Shown here one piece after another: positions 61,243 to 64,000 of a stretch of 64,000 nt of DNA (positions are counted from its first letter, which is position 1; the number at the start of each line of letters is the position of its first letter). The notes under the pieces are model-generated. The model worked only from the letters and a program-made list of their open reading frames with translations. It made no database searches and was not told the origin of the DNA. The translations under genes and the position numbers were made by a program. The DNA comes from Lentzea sp. NEAU-D7 (GTDB lineage Bacteria; Actinomycetota; Actinomycetes; Mycobacteriales; Pseudonocardiaceae): positions 1 to 64,000 of the forward strand of contig NZ_JAPJDL010000017.1 of NCBI RefSeq assembly GCF_026242055.1. Reading direction: 5' to 3'.

Positions 61243-61619
61243 GCGCGGTCGGCGAGCACGGCGCGGATCGTCTCGTCCAGCGTCTCCAGCCGGAACGGCT
61301 TCTGCAGGTAGCCGGCGATCTCGTGCGCCGAGAACCGCCGCTCCAGCGACGTGCGGTCGTAGCCGCTGGTCAGCACCACCGGCACGGTCAGGCCCTCGCG
61401 CTTGAGCTCGGCGAGCACCTCCTCGCCGGACAGGCCCGGCATGCTGTGGTCGAGCAGCATCACGCCGATCTCGGCGGACCGCTCGCGCAGGACCGCGATC
61501 GCCTCGATGCCGTCGATGGCCTGCAGAACGGTGAAGCCCAGCTCCTCGAGCAGGCTCACGGTGTACCTACGCACGGGGTCCTCGTCCTCGACGACGAGCA
61601 CCAGCCCAGCCAGCGACAT
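61230..61619 (-). CDS. Stand-alone receiver (response regulator) protein
   Basis: The 129-residue protein is a bare receiver domain: VLVVEDEDPVRRY (acidic pair), phospho-acceptor aspartate in VMLLDHSMPG (about residue 55), and the late lysine in GYLQKPF. It lacks an output domain. It is convergent with the hybrid kinase, whose phosphorelay it probably joins. The ATG at 61619 has the best N-terminus; the frame upstream is non-coding. Confidence 0.9.
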   Translation of the reverse strand: MSLAGLVLVVEDEDPVRRYTVSLLEELGFTVLQAIDGIEAIAVLRERSAEIGVMLLDHSMPGLSGEEVLAELKREGLTVPVVLTSGYDRTSLERRFSAHEIAGYLQKPFRLETLDETIRAVLADRAQAS

Positions 61620-61705
61620 GCGGGCAAGTATGCCGGAAACTATTCGTGTCCTCAGCACCAGGTCGCGGTCTATTTTTGGCAATCGTTCACGAACTGCTCC
61701 ATCAG

Positions 61706-61730
61706 TGTGACCTGGGCCATTTGGGTCACA
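61706..61730. promoter_or_regulatory. Inverted repeat upstream of the first DUF4360 gene
   Basis: TGTGACC (61706-61712) and GGTCACA (61724-61730) form a 7-bp inverted repeat with an 11-base centre in the 194-base divergent gap. It is too widely spaced for a classical CRP site. A dimeric regulator of the DUF4360 genes or of the receiver gene could bind here. Confidence 0.4.
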
Positions 61731-61813
61731 CCATTGGTTGAGGCTCTGCGCTAACCTTCGCGGCACCGCTGCCGCTCCACGCTGAGAAAGAGGCACCAGG
61801 AAAGGCCAACTTC

Positions 61814-62440
61814 ATGCGTAAAGCGACGGCAGCAGCCGCTCTGGCCGCGCTGTTCACATTGTCGTCAGCACCCGCGCACGCCTCGACGATTCCTTCGGAG
61901 CGCGTGACGATCGACGTGGTGACGGTGAACGGTTCCGGCTGCAAGCACGGCACCGCCGAAGTGGTCGTCTCACCGGACAACACCTCGTTCTGGGTGATCT
62001 ACAGCGACTACCTGGCCCAGGCGGGCAAGGGTGCCGGTGCGACCGACTTCCGGAAGAACTGCCAACTGACGTTGCAGGTCAACGTCCCGCAGGGCTTCTC
62101 GTACGGCATCGCGGAAGCGACCTACGGCGGCTACGGGCACCTCAAGCCCGGCGCCATCGGGTACCAGTCGGTGAATTACTACTTCCAGGGGCAATCGGCC
62201 ACGACCACCTGGAAGCACACGTTCAACGGGCCGTTCGACGACAACTGGTCGATCACCCACCGCACCGAGTTCTCCGAGATCGTCTGGGCGCCGTGCGGGG
62301 AGAAGAAGAATCTCAACGTCAACAGCGCCCTGCGGGTCGACAAGGGTACCTCGGACGCCAATGCGAACAGTTTGATGACGATGGACTACCAGCGTGGAGA
62401 AGTGCGCACCCTGCACCACTTCTCGTGGAAGCGCTGCTGA
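61814..62440 (+). CDS. Secreted DUF4360 protein
   Basis: The 208-residue protein has a signal peptide (about residues 1-23, ending SAPAHA) and a DUF4360 domain. The mature part carries VTIDVVTVNGSGCKHGTAEV, then DFRKNCQLTLQVNVPQGFSYGI and a C-terminal HFSWKRC. Four cysteines (in SGC, KNC, APC and KRC) suggest two disulfides. No function is established for the family, which is often secreted by actinobacteria and fungi. A paralogue follows 77 bases downstream. Confidence 0.88.
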   Translation: MRKATAAAALAALFTLSSAPAHASTIPSERVTIDVVTVNGSGCKHGTAEVVVSPDNTSFWVIYSDYLAQAGKGAGATDFRKNCQLTLQVNVPQGFSYGIAEATYGGYGHLKPGAIGYQSVNYYFQGQSATTTWKHTFNGPFDDNWSITHRTEFSEIVWAPCGEKKNLNVNSALRVDKGTSDANANSLMTMDYQRGEVRTLHHFSWKRC

Positions 62441-62517
62441 TTCCCTGAAAAGGCCGCCGCCATCGAAGTCCCCACCGCCGCCACTCTCCCCGCGAGATGC
62501 GTTCGGAAAGGTGCCTC

Positions 62518-63147
62518 ATGCTCAACGCGGTTGCCGCTGCCCTGCTGACCTCGGCCATCATCATCCCGCCCGGCGCGCCCGGCGAGACGCCGCCGCCCGA
62601 CCACATCACCATCGACATCGTCACGGTCAACGGCTCCGGTTGCCCGGCGGGCACCGCGGCCGTCGCGGTGTCCGAGGACAACAAGGCGTTCACCGTCACC
62701 TACAGCGACTACCTGGCCCAGGTCGGCGTCGGCGCACGGCCGACCGACTTCCGCAAGAACTGCCAGCTCAACCTGCGGGTGAACGTCCCGCAGGGCTTCA
62801 CCTACGGCATCGCCCAGGCCGACTACAGAGGCTTCGCCCACCTGGAAAGAGGGGCGTACGCGATCCAGAAGGCCAACTACTACTTCCAGGGCATGTCGCA
62901 GAACGACTCGGCCTCACACCGGTACAACGGCCCGCACAGCGACGACTGGCAGGCCACCGACCAGACGGAGCTCGCCGCGATCGTCTACTCACCGTGCGGC
63001 GAGAAGCGGAACTTCAACATCAACACCGAGCTCCGCGTCTACCCCGGCACGTCCAACACGGCCACGACGACCAGTTTCGTGTCGATGGACTCCACGGACG
63101 GTGCCATCGACACGACCTACCAGTTCAGCTGGAAGACATGCCCCTAG
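62518..63147 (+). CDS. Secreted DUF4360 protein, second copy
   Basis: The 209-residue protein is clearly paralogous to the one upstream: HITIDIVTVNGSGCPAGTAAV, DFRKNCQLNLRVNVPQGFTYGI, YNGPHSDDW and FSWKTCP at the end, again with four cysteines. The short N-terminus (MLNAVAAALLTSAIIIPPGA) is a signal peptide. The ATG at 62518 has GGAAAGG six bases before it; an ATG at 62497 in the same frame is weaker. The pair looks like a tandem duplication that has since diverged. Confidence 0.88.
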   Translation: MLNAVAAALLTSAIIIPPGAPGETPPPDHITIDIVTVNGSGCPAGTAAVAVSEDNKAFTVTYSDYLAQVGVGARPTDFRKNCQLNLRVNVPQGFTYGIAQADYRGFAHLERGAYAIQKANYYFQGMSQNDSASHRYNGPHSDDWQATDQTELAAIVYSPCGEKRNFNINTELRVYPGTSNTATTTSFVSMDSTDGAIDTTYQFSWKTCP

Positions 63148-63279
63148 TAGTGCTGTGACTACCGCACGCGCTCGCACGAGCGTGTGCGGTAGCACATATG
63201 TGAGGCGACAGCCGTACAGATTCGCGTGTGACGGCGTCTTACCCCCATGACGGGGCAGGTCGGGGTAAAGGGGCAGCCA

Positions 63280-64000
63280 ATGCCATCCGCCGCATACGCG
63301 CAGTACGGTGAGGATCGCAAGGCTCACAGGGGAGGTCGGATACTGACCACGACGCTGCTCCCGGCCAGACGGCCGGCGACTACCGCGGCCGGTTCACGCT
63401 GGCCGCTCAGTGGCGACTACCGTCAGGTCCTCGCCGACCTCGCGTTGCTCTTCTTCGCCGCGCTCGACGTCTGGCTGTACGGGCTGTGGCTCGAAGCCGA
63501 CCCGATCACGGACCTCCCGCCGATCGAGAACTACCAGCTGTGGCTCAACTGGCTGGCGGTCGGCGCTCTGGTCCTGCGCCGGCGGTTCCCGTTCCTCACG
63601 CTGGTCCTGACCATCCCCGGCTTCTTCGTCGGCTGGTCGCAGCTCGCCGCGATGATCGCCCTCTACACGGTCGCCCGCCGCTACATCGGCGGCTGGCAGA
63701 CGGGCCTCGCGGCCGCGCTGGTGTGGCTCTGCCGGTTCGTCGCCTGGCCGTTCGAGGAGCTGATCGAACGGCCCGCGTCAGGGCACTTCCACTCGGCGAT
63801 CTACGGCTTCCTGGTAGCGGGCCTGCCGATCGCGATCGGCCTGCTGGTGCACGCGCGTCAGGAGCTCTCCGACCGCATCTCCGAACTGGCCGAGTCGCGA
63901 GAGAGAGAGCGCGTGCTCCACGCGCACGCCATCCGTGCCGACGAACGGGCGAAGCTCGCCCGCGAGATGCACGACGTGGTGTCGCACCAGGTCAGTCTCA
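63280..64000 (+). CDS. Membrane sensor histidine kinase, NarL-partner type (3' end outside window)
   Basis: From the ATG at 63280 (AAGGGG six bases before it) 240 codons run to the window edge. The protein begins with a short soluble part, then four or five membrane helices (about residues 45-175), a coiled coil with SRERERVLHAHAIRADER, and the start of a HisKA_3 phosphoacceptor (REMHDVVSHQVSL) where the sequence is cut. A strong site AGGGGAGG lies 7 bases before an in-frame CTG at 63343, which could be a second start. Kinases of this type pair with NarL/LuxR response regulators, expected just beyond the edge. Confidence 0.85.
   Translation, partial: MPSAAYAQYGEDRKAHRGGRILTTTLLPARRPATTAAGSRWPLSGDYRQVLADLALLFFAALDVWLYGLWLEADPITDLPPIENYQLWLNWLAVGALVLRRRFPFLTLVLTIPGFFVGWSQLAAMIALYTVARRYIGGWQTGLAAALVWLCRFVAWPFEELIERPASGHFHSAIYGFLVAGLPIAIGLLVHARQELSDRISELAESRERERVLHAHAIRADERAKLAREMHDVVSHQVSL

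Noticed and set aside
61706..61730. Classical CRP/FNR site
   Set aside because: Half-sites TGTGA and TCACA are present but 15 bases apart rather than 6, so it is listed only as a generic inverted repeat.

Overview
The window is high-GC (about 70%) actinobacterial chromosome. GTG and TTG starts are common, cotranscribed genes often overlap by four bases (ATGA or GTGA), and F420-type, SufR-type and conservon genes are present. Gene content and order fit a Pseudonocardiales-like organism (Lentzea, Saccharothrix or Amycolatopsis type). This is inferred from protein families and synteny, not from a database search. No phage, insertion sequence, CRISPR array or resistance island was seen.

Left end (1-7.5 kb). 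Bases 1-330 are the leader of an rRNA operon that runs leftward out of the window, with two promoters and an antitermination box. Then come a deazaflavin-type oxidoreductase and a divergent, short lycopene cyclase, a degenerate EAL-CBS-GGDEF protein, a GCS2-type carboxylate-amine ligase behind a hairpin that masks its ribosome binding site, a UbiA prenyltransferase and a CBS-pair protein. Next is a decayed Nudix gene beside a compact array of seven tRNA or tRNA-like genes. The array lies just downstream of a 29-residue membrane microprotein gene and its terminator.

SUF block (7.5-15.7 kb). The leftward operon sufR-B-D-Rieske-C-S-U-T is divergent from mptB. A CAAC-N6-GTTG operator lies at the sufR start.

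Middle (15.7-46 kb). The window keeps the order known from memory for M. tuberculosis Rv1445c-Rv1466: suf, mptB, ABC exporter, ctaA, qor, ctaB, tkt, tal, zwf2, opcA, pgl. Three blocks interrupt it. Block 1 (15.7-23.5 kb) has a 1215-residue patatin/membrane protein, a TetR/SDR pair with an operator-like palindrome, and a DUF998 gene followed by a transporter-glycosyltransferase fusion. Block 2 (26.3-39.2 kb) has an ankyrin protein with a MarR-type regulator, a broken small gene, a complete conservon (cvnA-D), a DUF485/acetate-type symporter pair, a hydrolase, an ATP-grasp enzyme, a DUF885 protein and a secreted GH128-like hydrolase. Block 3 (40.3-45.9 kb) has a lipoprotein FKBP, a three-gene module of unknown role (membrane protein, cupin-like protein, HD-domain protein), and a CHAT-like protein with a small helical partner directly behind ctaB.

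Right end (47-64 kb). The pentose-phosphate operon tkt-tal-pgi-zwf-opcA-pgl is followed by an M48 protease, a GNAT acetyltransferase with a decayed tandem copy, a leucine-rich-variant repeat protein, a soluble LacI-type-sensor hybrid histidine kinase with a convergent lone receiver, two tandem secreted DUF4360 proteins, and the 5' part of a membrane histidine kinase cut by the window end.

The most unusual element is the tRNA array at 6624-7178. Two members carry leucine anticodons but lack the long variable arm of tRNA-Leu. Two are only 69 nt long with a miniature D-arm hairpin, yet keep plausible identity bases.
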